A DNA stretch of 64,000 nucleotides from Flaccisagitta enflata (GCA_965153355.1 OZ231127.1:90334001-90398000); one strand, 5' to 3'. Numbered from the stretch's first letter, positions 45,669 to 56,640 are shown. Numbers and translations: made by a program. Notes: generated by a model not told the origin, from the letters alone.

Positions 45669-45786
45669 AGGAGTGAAACTGATTTAAATCCTCGAAACTC
45701 AAATATCTTCAATCAGCTTTATCTTCTATTATTTTGTCATCCTATCAACAGCAGGTTTATTATAACCAACCCCTCCATTTATTTTA

Positions 45787-45804
45787 TGGCGTCCCTTCAT
45801 TTGA
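45787..45804 (+). other. Primer-binding site
   Basis: TGGCGTCCCTTCATTTGA begins directly after the LTR. TGG is the complement of a tRNA CCA end, which fixes the LTR boundary. I cannot name the tRNA with confidence. Confidence 0.7.
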
Positions 45805-45854
45805 TCTTCCAACTTTTCATTAAATTTCAAGCAGGCCAGAATTGGATGTGAAAA

Positions 45855-45922
45855 ATAGTCAGGCGGACTATTGTGATCATATAGGAACATAGTCAGGCGG
45901 ACTATAGTGGTCACATTGGAAC
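45855..45922 (+). repeat. 34-bp tandem duplication at the deletion junction
   Basis: ATAGTCAGGCGGACTAT starts at 45855 and again at 45889, each unit ending GGAAC. The second unit runs into the pol frame. A stop (TGA at 45874-45876) lies in frame upstream, so no longer pol frame enters from the left. Confidence 0.75.
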
Positions 45923-47532
45923 AAGTGCACTTTACGAGTCACTTGCAGGAGAACAAAAACCATAACCCGGCAGATATCCCATCCAGGGGAATTTGGCCTT
46001 TGGATGAAACACAATCCAAGCTCTGGATTGAAGGCCCTGAATTCATCAAAACAGGTGATTGGCCGAATCAGCCTGTGATGGAAAAGCCAGATATTGAACA
46101 AAGGAAAGTGGCTGTCAATATCACACAGGTTCGTGAACCTGTCATCAGTTTGGAACGTTACAGCTCTTTGGAAAAGCTGGTGCGGATCATGATGTACGTG
46201 ATTCGCTTTTGTAGCCCTTTGGGGGCGAGGGCGAATAACTCGATTGCTCAACAGCGTAAAAGGGCATTGGCAAAGCTCATCAGCCAAGAGCAAAAAACCT
46301 TCTTCTCTGAAGAATATGAATGCCTTCAGAAGAATCGTGCCATTCCACGAAACTCTCGATTGATCCAATTCAATCCAATCTTGGAAGACGGTTTGATCAA
46401 AATGAGTGGAAGAGTGAACAAAAATATCATCATTCTTCCAAACAAATCCCATCTCACCCGACTTCTCATCAGAGATGTTCACATCTCAAATCTTCATACG
46501 GGATCAAACCAGACGTTGGCAATTTTGCGTCAAAAATATTGGGTCATCAAAGGAATGACAACCGTGAAGGCCGAAACACAATCTGGCTTAACATGCAAAC
46601 GGATCAACAAGCCAATGTGTCAACAAATGATGGCTGATTTGCCAGATTTCAGGAAAACGGCGTTGCCACCTTTTTCTCATGTCGGACTGGATTACGCTGG
46701 ACCTCTTCTCATCAAACCAAGGAGAGATTCAACTTTCCAAGTGGAGAAGCGTTGGATTTGCCTCTTTACTTGTGCATCAACCCGTGGTGTACATTTAGAG
46801 ATTGTGAATGATCAGTCCACTGAAGAATTTTTGATGGCATTCGCGCGTTTTTCCTGCCGACGAGGAAAACCTCTCAACATCTACAGCGACAATGCTTCGA
46901 CGTTCAAAAAGGCAGCAAAGGAATTGCCTGATGTGATATGGCAATTCAATCCACCAGCTGCTCCTTGGTGGGGAGGCTTCTGGGAACGCCTTGTGAGAAG
47001 CATAAAAACTCCAATGAAGAAAGTTTTAGGACAATCTCTCATCACCAACAAGGAACTTGCGACGCTCATCATTCGAATTGAAGAGCAGATCAACTCCCGT
47101 CCACTTACACCAATAGTGGATGACCCGGATCAAGTTCCGCTTACTCCTGCTGAGATGCTTATCGGCAGACCTCTTCAACAACTAACAGACCCGTGGCCGG
47201 ACATTCCTCCGTCCAAAACGGCATTCTCTGCGAGACTGAAGTATCTCAAAAGTCTTCAGGAGAATTGGACGAAACGATGGGTAAATGAGTACGTACCCAC
47301 CCTTCAACCACGTCAAAAGTGGCATCAAGGATCGAAAAACATCACTCCTGGATCTCTCGTTCTTCTCAAGAAGGAAAATCTCAAACGTCATCTTTGGCCC
47401 TTAGCTAGGGTTAAGGAAACTCATGTAGGTCGTGATGGACATGTTCGTTCTGTCACACTTCAAGATAACAAAGGAAAAACAATCAAGAGACCAATACAGA
47501 ATTTGGTCTTACTCGAAGGATGTGAAGATTAA
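45907..47532 (+). CDS. BEL/Pao pol fragment: integrase with DUF5641
   Basis: Open for 541 codons. NPADIPSRG (residues 20-28) is the end of the RNase H linker. The integrase zinc region keeps H192 and H197 (H-x4-H) and C230, but the first Cys of the expected CxxC is Gly227. The catalytic core has D262 (GLDYAGP), D328 (YSDNAS) and E360 (WWGGFWERLV). DUF5641 covers about 458-537 (PTLQPRQKW to PIQNLVLLE). D328 to E360 leaves only 31 residues, about 15 fewer than I expect for BEL/Pao, so an in-frame deletion is likely. It opens with GTG at 45907; the first ATG in frame is residue 58. Probably inactive as an integrase without trans help. Confidence 0.92.
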   Translation: MVTLEQVHFTSHLQENKNHNPADIPSRGIWPLDETQSKLWIEGPEFIKTGDWPNQPVMEKPDIEQRKVAVNITQVREPVISLERYSSLEKLVRIMMYVIRFCSPLGARANNSIAQQRKRALAKLISQEQKTFFSEEYECLQKNRAIPRNSRLIQFNPILEDGLIKMSGRVNKNIIILPNKSHLTRLLIRDVHISNLHTGSNQTLAILRQKYWVIKGMTTVKAETQSGLTCKRINKPMCQQMMADLPDFRKTALPPFSHVGLDYAGPLLIKPRRDSTFQVEKRWICLFTCASTRGVHLEIVNDQSTEEFLMAFARFSCRRGKPLNIYSDNASTFKKAAKELPDVIWQFNPPAAPWWGGFWERLVRSIKTPMKKVLGQSLITNKELATLIIRIEEQINSRPLTPIVDDPDQVPLTPAEMLIGRPLQQLTDPWPDIPPSKTAFSARLKYLKSLQENWTKRWVNEYVPTLQPRQKWHQGSKNITPGSLVLLKKENLKRHLWPLARVKETHVGRDGHVRSVTLQDNKGKTIKRPIQNLVLLEGCED

Positions 47533-47637
47533 CTGTGATGTTTAACTTTTGTTTTTAGATCAACGTCAATCAAATATTGAATCAATTGTTGTAATTTTGT
47601 ATCTTTTTTTTTTGAAAAAACCTCAAATCGTTTTTTT

Positions 47638-47646
47638 GGGGCCGAA
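47638..47646 (+). other. Polypurine-tract candidate
   Basis: GGGGCCGAA, after a T run, directly precedes the 3' LTR. Two pyrimidines interrupt it, so it is a weak tract. Confidence 0.45.
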
Positions 47647-48152
47647 TATAAAAAACGCAATTAGCAATTTAGAGAAAAGAAACTGTATCTCTGTAAAAGC
47701 ACTTTTGATAATTCATACTGTATTAAGAATTTGTCCTTCGTCAGTTTTCTCAACGTATTCTTTCTCCCTTTTTAAAAGTCAAATTCCTTTCTGACTGGTC
47801 AATTCTCATTTTCTCCGTTCGTAAGAATCACGTTGCCTTCTCAGTTTTGGCGGCCTTCGTCTTTATTTCAATGCCGCCTAAGAATAACAATTGTTCCGAT
47901 AAAGAATGTAATCTTTCTTTTTGTAATAACTTTTTCTTTCTATTTTATGTTTTCTTGTTTAATTGAAATTTGGAATGATTCACTTACATTAAATCCTTCG
48001 TAAAGAAAAGAACTCTGGACTTTTATTTCTCCCTTTTGTGGAAAAAAGGGAAATTGAATCTCTGCAATTCTCCGTCGATAAATTGTGGAAACAAAGACGC
48101 TTAATTCTGCAGTTTGGTTATAACTACAGATAGATACTTAAAAGAGATAAGA

Positions 48153-48230
<78 letters not shown>

Positions 48231-48421
48231 GAATCCCGCAACTCGACTACAATCACAATTCCCAATTGCTCCCGTTTGAAATTGATAACCTCAGCAAAAT
48301 AAAAGGAGTGAAACTGATTTAAATCCTCGAAACTCAAATATCTTCAATCAGCTTTATCTTCTATTATTTTGTCATCCTATCAACAGCAGGTTTATTATAA
48401 CCAACCCCTCCATTTATTTTA
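47647..48421 (+). repeat. 3' LTR
   Basis: Same sequence as 45014-45786 with a (CT)n tract of about 74 bp at 48155-48229. CCCAA follows at 48422-48426. Confidence 0.92.
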
Positions 48422-48426
48422 CCCAA

Positions 48427-48651
48427 AACCATTTCTAAATGTATAAAGTTAGGACAACCAGCAACATCTCATTTGAAAGATCTTTCGCAGAGCTTCAAAA
48501 TGGTCACCGATTTTTTACAAGTTTTTTCTCAATTTAAGAAAGATTAAATTAGTTTTCAAAAGGTTACATCATTTTACATGCATAGATTTCCTCATAGTAG
48601 GTGTTTGCGCTTTTTCGAAAGAAAGAATGGAAAGAAAGCAAGCCCAGGCAG
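48427..48651. other. No gene seen
   Basis: Right flank of the retrotransposon. CATTTGAAAGATCTTTC and GGTCACCGATTTTTT resemble FB arm phrases, possibly an old fragment. Confidence 0.35.
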
Positions 48652-48758
48652 GCAACTCGATGCGTCATCTGTGTGATATTAGAGGAGGCGTGGCGTAACG
48701 GATGGACGGACGGACGGACGGAGACCCTCTTATAGAGATGCGATGACGCGTGCGTCCA
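48652..48758 (+). mobile_element. HP-A, GATGCG subfamily, short copy
   Basis: CTCGATGCGTCATCTG, GTAACGGATGGACGGACGG tract, TATAGAGATGCGATGACGCG tail. Here too GATGCGTCAT in the head is the complement of ATGACGC in the tail. Confidence 0.55.
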
Positions 48759-48772
48759 TGTTGCCACCTTTT

Positions 48773-49326
48773 GGGCAGCGGCCCCGAAGGGGCCGATGAC
48801 CTATGCTCTCACACATATGAGAGATTTTCTCCTCCTCCTCCTTCTCCTTCTTCTTCTTCTCCTTCTTCGTCCCCCCCCCGGCTCCGAAGCTCAAATTCTA
48901 GTCACAGGGCTCATTTTCTAGCCTGAAGGCTCAATTTCTAGCCCTCAAAGCTCAAAATCCAGCCTAAAAGCTCAACTCCCAGCTTTGAGACTCAAATCCC
49001 AGCCTCCAGGCTCAAAACCCAGCCTTGAGGCTCAAATCATAGCCTCATGGCTCAGTTCCTAGCCAAGAAGCTCAAATCCCAGCCTCGAAGCTCAAATCCC
49101 AGCCCCGAGGCTCAAATCTCAGCCTTGAGGCTCATATCCCAGCCTCAAGGCTCAAATCCCAGCTTTAAGGCCCAAATCCCAGCCTCAAGGCCCCAATTCC
49201 AGCCTTGAGGCTCAAGTAAAAACAGCATAGGTCATCGGCCCCTTCGGGGCCGCTGCCCTTCTAACCACCTCACACCCACATACACTTACAAGGGGCAACG
49301 GGTACCGCTAACGCTTTTGCGACTAT
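48773..49326 (+). mobile_element. MC element (GATGACCTATG type)
   Basis: GGGCAGCGGCCCCGAAGGGG, CCGATGACCTATGCTCTCAC, a (CTCCTT)n tract, about 16 monomers of GGCTCAAATCCCAGCCTCGA, AGCATAGGTCATCGGCCCCT, GGGGCCGCTGCCC and tail GGGCAACGGGTACCGCTAAC, ending GCGACTAT. The perfect GGCCCC-GAA-GGGGCC hairpin occurs at both arms. Confidence 0.87.
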
Positions 49327-49523
49327 TTAATTCTTTGGCCAAAAATCGCTGCTTAGCACTTGAAACTTTGCAAAATCTGACATAATTACTATTTTTTAAG
49401 CTGGTTGCAAATCATTCGGAACATTTGGAGGAGGGATAAAATCCTTCGTGGGAATCCGAAAGAACAGAAAAAGTCGTACATTTGTCCGAAATATTTCGGA
49501 CTTCCGAACATTCCCTCCACGCC

Positions 49524-49527
<4 letters not shown>

Positions 49528-49606
<79 letters not shown>
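49528..49606. repeat. (CA)n microsatellite
   Basis: Pure CA of about 78 bp; imperfect ACAGACAGAG sequence follows to about 49735. Confidence 0.95.
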
Positions 49607-49610
<4 letters not shown>

Positions 49611-49760
49611 AACAGATATCTGTAGAGAGAAAGACAGACACAGACACAGAGCCAGAGAAGGTGATACAAAGAAACAGACAAGGACTCAGACAGGATGAGA
49701 CACAGATATACAGAGACAAAAGACAAAAATGAGCAGAGAATAACACAGAGCACAAGAGAC

Positions 49761-50170
49761 AGGTCGCCCAAGGGCAATATCTGGTCAGCGATACCCGTTG
49801 CCCTGCTTTGCATGATTGTGAATTGGAGTGAGGGGCAGGGCAGCAGCTCCAAAGGGGACGAAGTCCTGTAGAACACAGGGGACTTTCGTTCATTCGTCCA
49901 TCTGAATCTGAGAGGGCAGATTTAAGGCATGAGAGGGCAGATTTAAGGCCTGAGAGGGCAGATTTTAGGCTAGAGTGGGCAGATTCAAGGCCTGAGAAGG
50001 CAGATTCATGGCCTGAGAGGGCAGATTTCAGGTCTGAGAGGATTTAAGCAGTGAGAGGGCAGATTTCAGGCCTGAGAGGGCCTGGGGGGGACAAACGAAC
50101 AGATGAACAGACGAACAAACAAAAGTCCCCTGTGTTCTACAGGACTTTGTCCCCTTCGGAACCGCTGCCC
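49761..50170 (-). mobile_element. MC element (TCCTGTAG type), short array
   Basis: AGGTCGCCCAAGGGCAATAT tail, arm CAGGGCAGCAGCTCCAAAGG with GTCCTGTAGAACACAGG, about nine monomers of GGCCTGAGAGGGCAGATTTA, ACGAACAGATGAAC tract and the opposite arm ending GGAACCGCTGCCCAAAAAA. Both GC hairpins are damaged (CAGCTCCAAAGGGG, CTTCGGAACCG). Confidence 0.82.
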
Positions 50171-50462
50171 AAAAAAGAGTGGAGATCAAGATAGTGAGGA
50201 AAACCATCATTCACGGTTCTGCCTCCTCTCTCGTGTCTGTCCTCCCCCAACATAGTAGAGCCTACAATCATTAATCAGACCACCTTCCTTCAATTCTCCA
50301 CCTCCTCTCTCCCACCCCTCCCTCCCTCCTCTCCCATCCCTCCCTCCCTCCTCCATCATTCCTTGGCTTCTTCTCATCAACTGGCTGCCACGCGATTGAT
50401 CACCATGAAATTCACAACGAGACTTCTTCTTGTGTTCGGGATTCTGTTCACTCGCACCACGC

Positions 50463-50463
<1 letters not shown>
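50171..50463. other. Pyrimidine-rich stretch, no gene seen
   Basis: CCTCCCTCC-type imperfect repeats at 50296-50360. Confidence 0.5.

Positions 50464-50557
<94 letters not shown>
50464..50557. repeat. (GA)n microsatellite
   Basis: Pure GA of about 93 bp. 50558-50834 contains CTTTCT-biased sequence without a gene. Confidence 0.95.
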
Positions 50558-50558
<1 letters not shown>

Positions 50559-50826
50559 AACCATCACAACCATCACCACCTCAGCTTTTCATTTGTCTAC
50601 CGAAGCCCGAAGGCGGCGTGTGCAATCGTCAGCGCGAGTTAGAGAGAATGAGAGCCAACCGCCGCCCGGGTTATATATATATTCTGTACGTACCGGCTTC
50701 TCATCCCATTCTCTCTTTCTCTTTCTCTTTCTCTAACTCTTTTTCTGTCTCTTTTCCCCATTCTCTCTCGTCTCTTTAAATCTTTCTCTGTAAAAACAGG
50801 GGAATTCAGAGATTGAAAATGCGTGT

Positions 50827-51616
<790 letters not shown>

Positions 51617-51879
51617 AAGATAGAGACTAAGAGAGACAATCCCAGAATGAGTTATTGGGCAGAAGAAGCGAGTCCAACTTGTCGGGAATGAAAGAAAAAC
51701 AAGGTTGAGATCCAAAGATCTCAAAGATCGAAAAAAAGAAGAAGGGGGGGGGGGAGAAAGAGAGATAGCAATTGTGCAAGTTGAGGCTGAAGTTTTAACA
51801 CCATTTCGTCATTCCACATCATCAAACCGAATCAATGACTGCTTTCAGAATTTTCACTCAAATTCTGTTTTTAGAATTT

Positions 51880-52149
51880 AGTTGTAGTGATGTAACTCTA
51901 TAAGAGGTTCTGTCCGTCTGTCTATCCATTCAATGGTCAATTCATTGGTTGTTCATTGGTTTGTCTGTTGGTGCATTGGTCCATCCATTGGTCCATCACG
52001 CGCAAGTTAAAAACGCAAAGAATGGGCATGTATGATACTGTAGCTGTTATTGTGTGTGGAAAGGGTGTGAGGGTAGGGGTTGGGGTGAGGCTGGGGGTCT
52101 GATGCCCAGCCTACCCGTCTGAAACAATATTGTGACCCCGCGTCAATTG
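51880..52149 (-). mobile_element. HP-B element, diverged
   Basis: AGTTGTAGTGATGTAACTC end (only GTT/AAC still pair), TATAAGAGGTTCTGTCCGTC, a GTCCATTGG tract, GATGCCCAGCCTACCCGTCT and ATATTGTGACCCCGCGTCAA. Confidence 0.7.
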
Positions 52150-52784
52150 TTACATCACTGCCAAAGACCATACACTCCACTACAAGCGAAATGGACACAA
52201 CCATGCCTGTCATGAGGAGATGATCTACTTAGAATGGAGAAAGATTTACGTGTGAATGAACAGAACCGTCAAAGCACCGCAGGGCCGGGGGGGGGGGAAA
52301 GGCATAGTTTGTTAAGTACTGGAAGTCGGTAGGCAATCATAAAACTGTACATGTAAATAGAACAAATAAATCAATTGAAAAACTCCACTGAAAAGAACGT
52401 CCCCCAGAGCAATAGTTTGAATAGTCTGATGGCTCTGACACAGATGATTGTGCCAGGTTCATTACAAATGGTTATCAGCGTTTATTTGTCAACATTCTCC
52501 CTATCACTACAAAAAGTTTCCCGCATAATATTGATTACAAGTCACTCTAAACTTGAAATTACTTAGATTTACTCATTCACTAGAAGTCATTGTCAAGGGG
52601 ATTCAGTGCAGTGTCAGGGGAGTTCTCTGTCAAGAGAAGCAATTTCGGCTTTGCTGGGAATAAAAACTTAAATTGGTTTCATTTACGAGGAGAAAGGGAG
52701 GAGACCCGTGACGAATCAAAGGGGAGAGAGACAGTGACATGACAGAGAGAGACAGACAGACAGACAAAGAGACACGTGATGAAT

Positions 52785-52787
<3 letters not shown>
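52150..52787. other. No gene seen
   Basis: Low-copy-looking; short frames without domain. AGACAGACAGACAGA at about 52750. Confidence 0.45.

Positions 52788-52836
<49 letters not shown>
52788..52836. repeat. (GA)n microsatellite
   Basis: GA of about 48 bp. The following 52837-53143 shows no feature. Confidence 0.93.
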
Positions 52837-52839
<3 letters not shown>

Positions 52840-53143
52840 AGAGGGTCTATAGACAAGGAGAGAGTCAATAGTGATTAAAGACAGAGATGGGCAGACGTAG
52901 AGACATACAGAATGAGTGTGTATTTTATCAATTCTTCATGTTGCGGAAAAGCTGAAGCAGAATGTACAAGTGAACGAGTCACGATATAACATAAAAAGCT
53001 GAAAGTGACGGTAGGTCGCTTGCATAAGAATCAAAAGCATTATGGAAACCTTTCTTATTGAGTGCGTTCTTCAACACCACAACAGCACTACCCACGTTTA
53101 TCCCAATGATGGTCCATGGATATTGAAATTATTGATTATAGTC

Positions 53144-53272
53144 AAGGGCAACTTGTGGTAAGCGATACCCGTTGCCCAGCTTTGCATGATTGTGAGTTGG
53201 AGTAAGAGGAAGCAGGGCAGCAGCCTCGAAGGGGACAAAGACCTGTGAAACACAGGGGGACTTGCATTATTC
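53144..53272 (-). mobile_element. MC element, half copy
   Basis: AAGGGCAACTTGTGGTAAGC, GATACCCGTTGCCCAGC, AAGCAGGGCAGCAGCCTCGA, GGGGACAAAGACCTGTGAAA. Minisatellite and second arm are missing here; a lone opposite arm occurs at 54046-54108. Confidence 0.7.
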
Positions 53273-53284
53273 CAGCCTTCTTCA

Positions 53285-53525
53285 ATTGATTTGGAAAAAA
53301 GTCGAAGAGACGAAGTCCTTTCGGTCTTTTTGAGTCCTGTAGAGTTTTTTGGATTTCCCTCTTTCTCATGGGGCGTTTGTGGAAGTTGGTCAGTTTTGGG
53401 GGCCAAATGGGACTACGCATGAAATCAATAGCTAAGAAAGAGCTAATTCTCCTCTTTCAGATGAGGCCAAGCAGAATTCTGTGCGATCAATAATTTTGAA
53501 GCTATGATCTTTTTAATCTTTTTTT
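53285..53525 (+). repeat. Dispersed repeat D, copy 2
   Basis: GGAAAAAAGTCGAAG hairpin arm, then GGAAGTTGGTCAG, TAATTCTCCTCTTTCAG, GGCCAAGCAGAATTCTGTG and AGCTATGATCTTTTT, parallel to 9398-9640. Confidence 0.55.
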
Positions 53526-53659
53526 TTTTTTCCGCATTTTTTGCGTTTTTCCAAAAAAAAACGAGGAAACAGTTAGTTGAAGTCATTTTGAACTTTGAAA
53601 TGTCTCAGGTGATATTTGTGCATCCTGGCAGTGCAGTCTCTCTCTAATTTCAACTCCGG

Positions 53660-53816
53660 ACTTTATGAGATGCTTTGTCTGTCAGTCTATCCATTAGTCT
53701 GTTGGTCCATCTGTCCGTCCGAGTGGAAAAGTAAGCGGTCTAGATGCTTGTGTGTGGGGGTTGGGGTGTGGATGGGGGTTGAATGCCCCTGTTCACCTGT
53801 CCGCAACGATATTGTA
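53660..53816 (-). mobile_element. HP-B element, hairpin lost
   Basis: TTTATGAGATGCTTTGTCTG, GTCCATCTGTCCGTCC tract, GTGTGGATGGGGGTTGAATG, CCCCTGTTCACCTGTCCGCA and ACGATATTGT. Confidence 0.65.
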
Positions 53817-53825
53817 TTGTATTCT

Positions 53826-53906
53826 ATGTTTCTCTCTCTGTCTCTCACCCCCTGTCTGTCTCTCTCTACCCCTCTGTCTCTCTCTCCCCCTCTGTCTCTG
53901 TCTCTG

Positions 53907-53973
<67 letters not shown>
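53826..53973. repeat. CT-rich array with (TCTCTG)n
   Basis: Imperfect CT, a TCTCTG hexamer run at about 53893-53928, then pure CT. Confidence 0.93.
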
Positions 53974-53976
<3 letters not shown>

Positions 53977-54023
53977 AGCATTTACGACTTTTTTCCTATG
54001 GAGATTAGCCGCCATTATTGGTA
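53977..54023 (+). repeat. Dispersed 45-bp motif, copy 3
   Basis: CATTTACGACTTTTTTCCTA then AGCCGCCATTATTGGTAAGC, directly after a CT array. Confidence 0.5.
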
Positions 54024-54045
54024 AGCCGTAGATGAGGACAAAATC

Positions 54046-54108
54046 AGGATCTATGATAGTCCGCAAGTGTTCTACAGGACTTTGAGCCCTTCGGGGCCGC
54101 TGCCCAAA
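54046..54108 (-). mobile_element. MC fragment, right arm only
   Basis: TCCGCAAGTGTTCTACAGGA, CTTTGAGCCCTTCGGGGCCG and CTGCCCAAAAA. Confidence 0.6.
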
Positions 54109-54359
54109 AAGCAAGAAACCTGTTATTTTCCCAGAGTGCTTCTTAGATAGGCCTGCAAATAGTTGTATTTGAGCAATTACGGAATTCAAAAGTGCCAACA
54201 TTTCATAACATGCATTGGCGTTTATTTTTAGCCATTTAGTCATTCAAACCGTGACTTGTATCATGATAGAAATTATCCGCTTTTCAATCTTCCCATTAGT
54301 TATCAACACATCAGCCCAATTTCTCTAATTTTTTCCTCTTCTAACCTTTCCTCTTTTTT

Positions 54360-54576
54360 AGTTGCGGACACGCAACTCTATAAGAGGCTTTGTCCATCCG
54401 TCAATCTGTTGGTCCATTAGTCCGTCAATCCATGTTGATTGAGTTAAAAAGTGAAAAAAAAACAGCAATTCACACTTTTCTGTGAATGTTTGTAAGTGGG
54501 GTTGGGGGTAGGGTTGCAGATGGGGGTTGGACGCCCCTGCCCACCTGTCCCTGCCCACCTGACCCTGCGTCACTTG
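54360..54576 (-). mobile_element. HP-B element
   Basis: AGTTGCGGACACGCAACTCT, TATAAGAGGCTTTGTCCATC, GGTCCATTAGTCCGTC tract, GCAGATGGGGGTTGGACGCC, CCTGCCCACC doubled, and CCTGCGTCACTTG. The CAATATTGTGAC block is lost. Confidence 0.75.
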
Positions 54577-54883
54577 TTTTTTTCCCTTCTCAATCGGTTT
54601 TTTCTCCATTTTTTTCATTGCTTTTTCATCATTGAGGGTCTTTTTTTAGATCTTGATTGAAGAGGTTTTCTTCATTTGAAAATGAAACAGGCAGAAAGTT
54701 GCAGGACGTCAAATCGATTATTTTTGTCTCCAGATTCATGTTCAAGCGACAGACTTGATCGCTGTGGGCAGAGTTGTTGGTTTTCTTCTATTCACTTTCC
54801 ATATTGGTTTGATACTGTCTACACTTTTTGTTTGAATAAATAGCATATATTCATAGGACGGTCACCGTGATTTAATTCCGTGT
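54577..54883. other. No gene seen
   Basis: No recognisable element in about 300 bp. Confidence 0.4.
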
Positions 54884-54962
54884 ACTGTACTGAGTACAGA
54901 GAATACCCCTGTACTGAAGTGAGTTCAGGGAATACCCAAGTACTGAGTACAGGGAATACCCC
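54884..54962. repeat. Short tandem with palindromic GTACTGAGTAC
   Basis: Three units of about 27 bp: GTACTGAGTACAGAGAATAC, GTACTGAAGTGAGTTCAGGG and GTACTGAGTACAGGGAATAC, each ending ACCCC or ACCCA. Confidence 0.7.
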
Positions 54963-55039
54963 ACCTACCGAAACAAAAGACAATGACATCTCTGCATCGA
55001 AAAATGAATTCTGGAAACAGTTCCAGAGAGTTTTTGTAC

Positions 55040-55093
55040 TCATAAATGCATACGCTCAACCACACTTGGACTGCTTGTATCCGGCCTTGTTTT
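55040..55093 (-). mobile_element. HP-A head fragment
   Basis: ACTTGGACTGCTTGTATCCGGCCTTGTT in two parts (ACTTGGACTGC, then TTGTATCCGGCCTTGTT). No hairpin end. Confidence 0.45.
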
Positions 55094-55098
55094 TAATT

Positions 55099-55689
<591 letters not shown>

Positions 55690-55784
55690 ACGGAGGAAGA
55701 GACAGAAGGACTGACTGAGGGACCCGCGGAGAGACCGACCCACTGACACAGCAAGGTAAAGCGTCGCGTGTCTGCGACTAAAAA
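55690..55784 (+). mobile_element. HP tail
   Basis: GACTGAGGGACCCGCGG and GACCGACCCACTGAC tract, GTAAAGCGTCGCGTGTCTGC and GACTAAAAA. Stem GTCGCG pairs with TGCGAC through one G-T. Confidence 0.6.
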
Positions 55785-56098
55785 CTGCTCATTAATATTC
55801 GTATAGCTTATAATCGCGCTTGGGTGTGCTGAGGCATTTACACCGCCTCATTGAGCTTCATTGAATCCCCATTCTTATATTTTGATTGATAACCTTATTC
55901 AAATTTGCAATTCCTGATTAGAAACAAAATGTGAAAAACATATCTATAAAATGGATTCATGAATGAATGAATGAATGAATGAATGAATGAAAAAATTAAA
56001 GGTACAAAAATAACAACGGAGACGGGATAGATATGTTTCTAAAAATGCATGACAAATGAAACGATGTAGTGTCGGACATGACCTAACCCTTTATGGTA
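55785..56098. other. No gene seen; (GAAT)n patch
   Basis: (GAAT)n of about 28 bp at 55960-55990. Confidence 0.5.
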
Positions 56099-56236
56099 AC
56101 AAGGTTGGATGCATGGCACCACAGTGGCGGACGGTTGGGCAGGGGCAGTAATGCAAAAACCTGCTCGCGATTCAGGATTGTGATGGACCGACCAACCGAT
56201 AAAAGGACCGACTAACAGGTGTCCGCGACGAAAAAG
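56099..56236 (+). mobile_element. HP-A element with half hairpin
   Basis: CAAGGTTGGATGCATGGC, GTGGCGGACGGTTGGGCAGG, ACCGACCAACCG tract and GTGTCCGCGACGAAAAAG. The left half of the hairpin is deleted. Confidence 0.65.
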
Positions 56237-56640
56237 TTTTCATAACGCAAGCACAAAGTATTACATTATTACTGAATCGTATTATATTAGTTCATTAGTG
56301 CTACACAATATATAACAGCTGAGCCATTACCTGTTCAACTCTGCTACATTCTACTTTCAAAGTATAAAGTAAGTGAAGTCACTTTTTTAGAGAATGACCT
56401 TCATGACTTTCCCTCTCAATTAAAAAGATACAAAAAAAAAAAAGATGAAGAAGATCTTCGAAATTCCAAATAAGGACACGCCTAAGTCGCCCTACACTCA
56501 ATGTAGGCTACAGACAGATGTGCCCCACAAAAAAACTAACATTTTTTTCTTTCTTTTTTTCTTTTTGATTAAGTATCGATAATGTGATGCAAGATGGAAA
56601 ATGTCATGAGAAATATTCTACGAGAAAGAAAAACTAAAAA

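Larger units (their letters stand above)
45014..45786 (+). repeat. 5' LTR
   Basis: Begins TATAAAAAACGCAATTAG and ends CCATTTATTTTA, so the termini are TA...TA rather than TG...CA. A (CT)n tract of about 69 bp is at 45523-45591. Outside it the two LTRs differ by two substitutions (near 45182 and 45311) and two single-base indels. Confidence 0.92.
45014..48421 (+). mobile_element. BEL/Pao LTR retrotransposon, internally deleted
   Basis: 3.4-kb element with two LTRs of about 774 bp, CCCAA target duplications, a TGG-starting primer-binding site, a purine-rich stretch before the 3' LTR and one pol-derived frame (integrase plus DUF5641). The 1.86-kb interior lacks gag, protease, reverse transcriptase and nearly all RNase H, so it cannot move by itself. 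The superfamily call rests on NPADIPSRG, the APWWGGFWERLVRSIK motif and the DUF5641 end. The two near-identical LTRs imply recent insertion. Confidence 0.93.

Noticed and set aside
45877-46482. 201-codon minus-strand ORF
   Set aside because: It lies entirely opposite the well-supported BEL/Pao pol frame and has no recognisable domain.
48773-49326. Hammerhead-type ribozyme in the CCGATGACC arm of MC elements
   Set aside because: The conserved CTGATGA and GAAA core could not be found in the required order.
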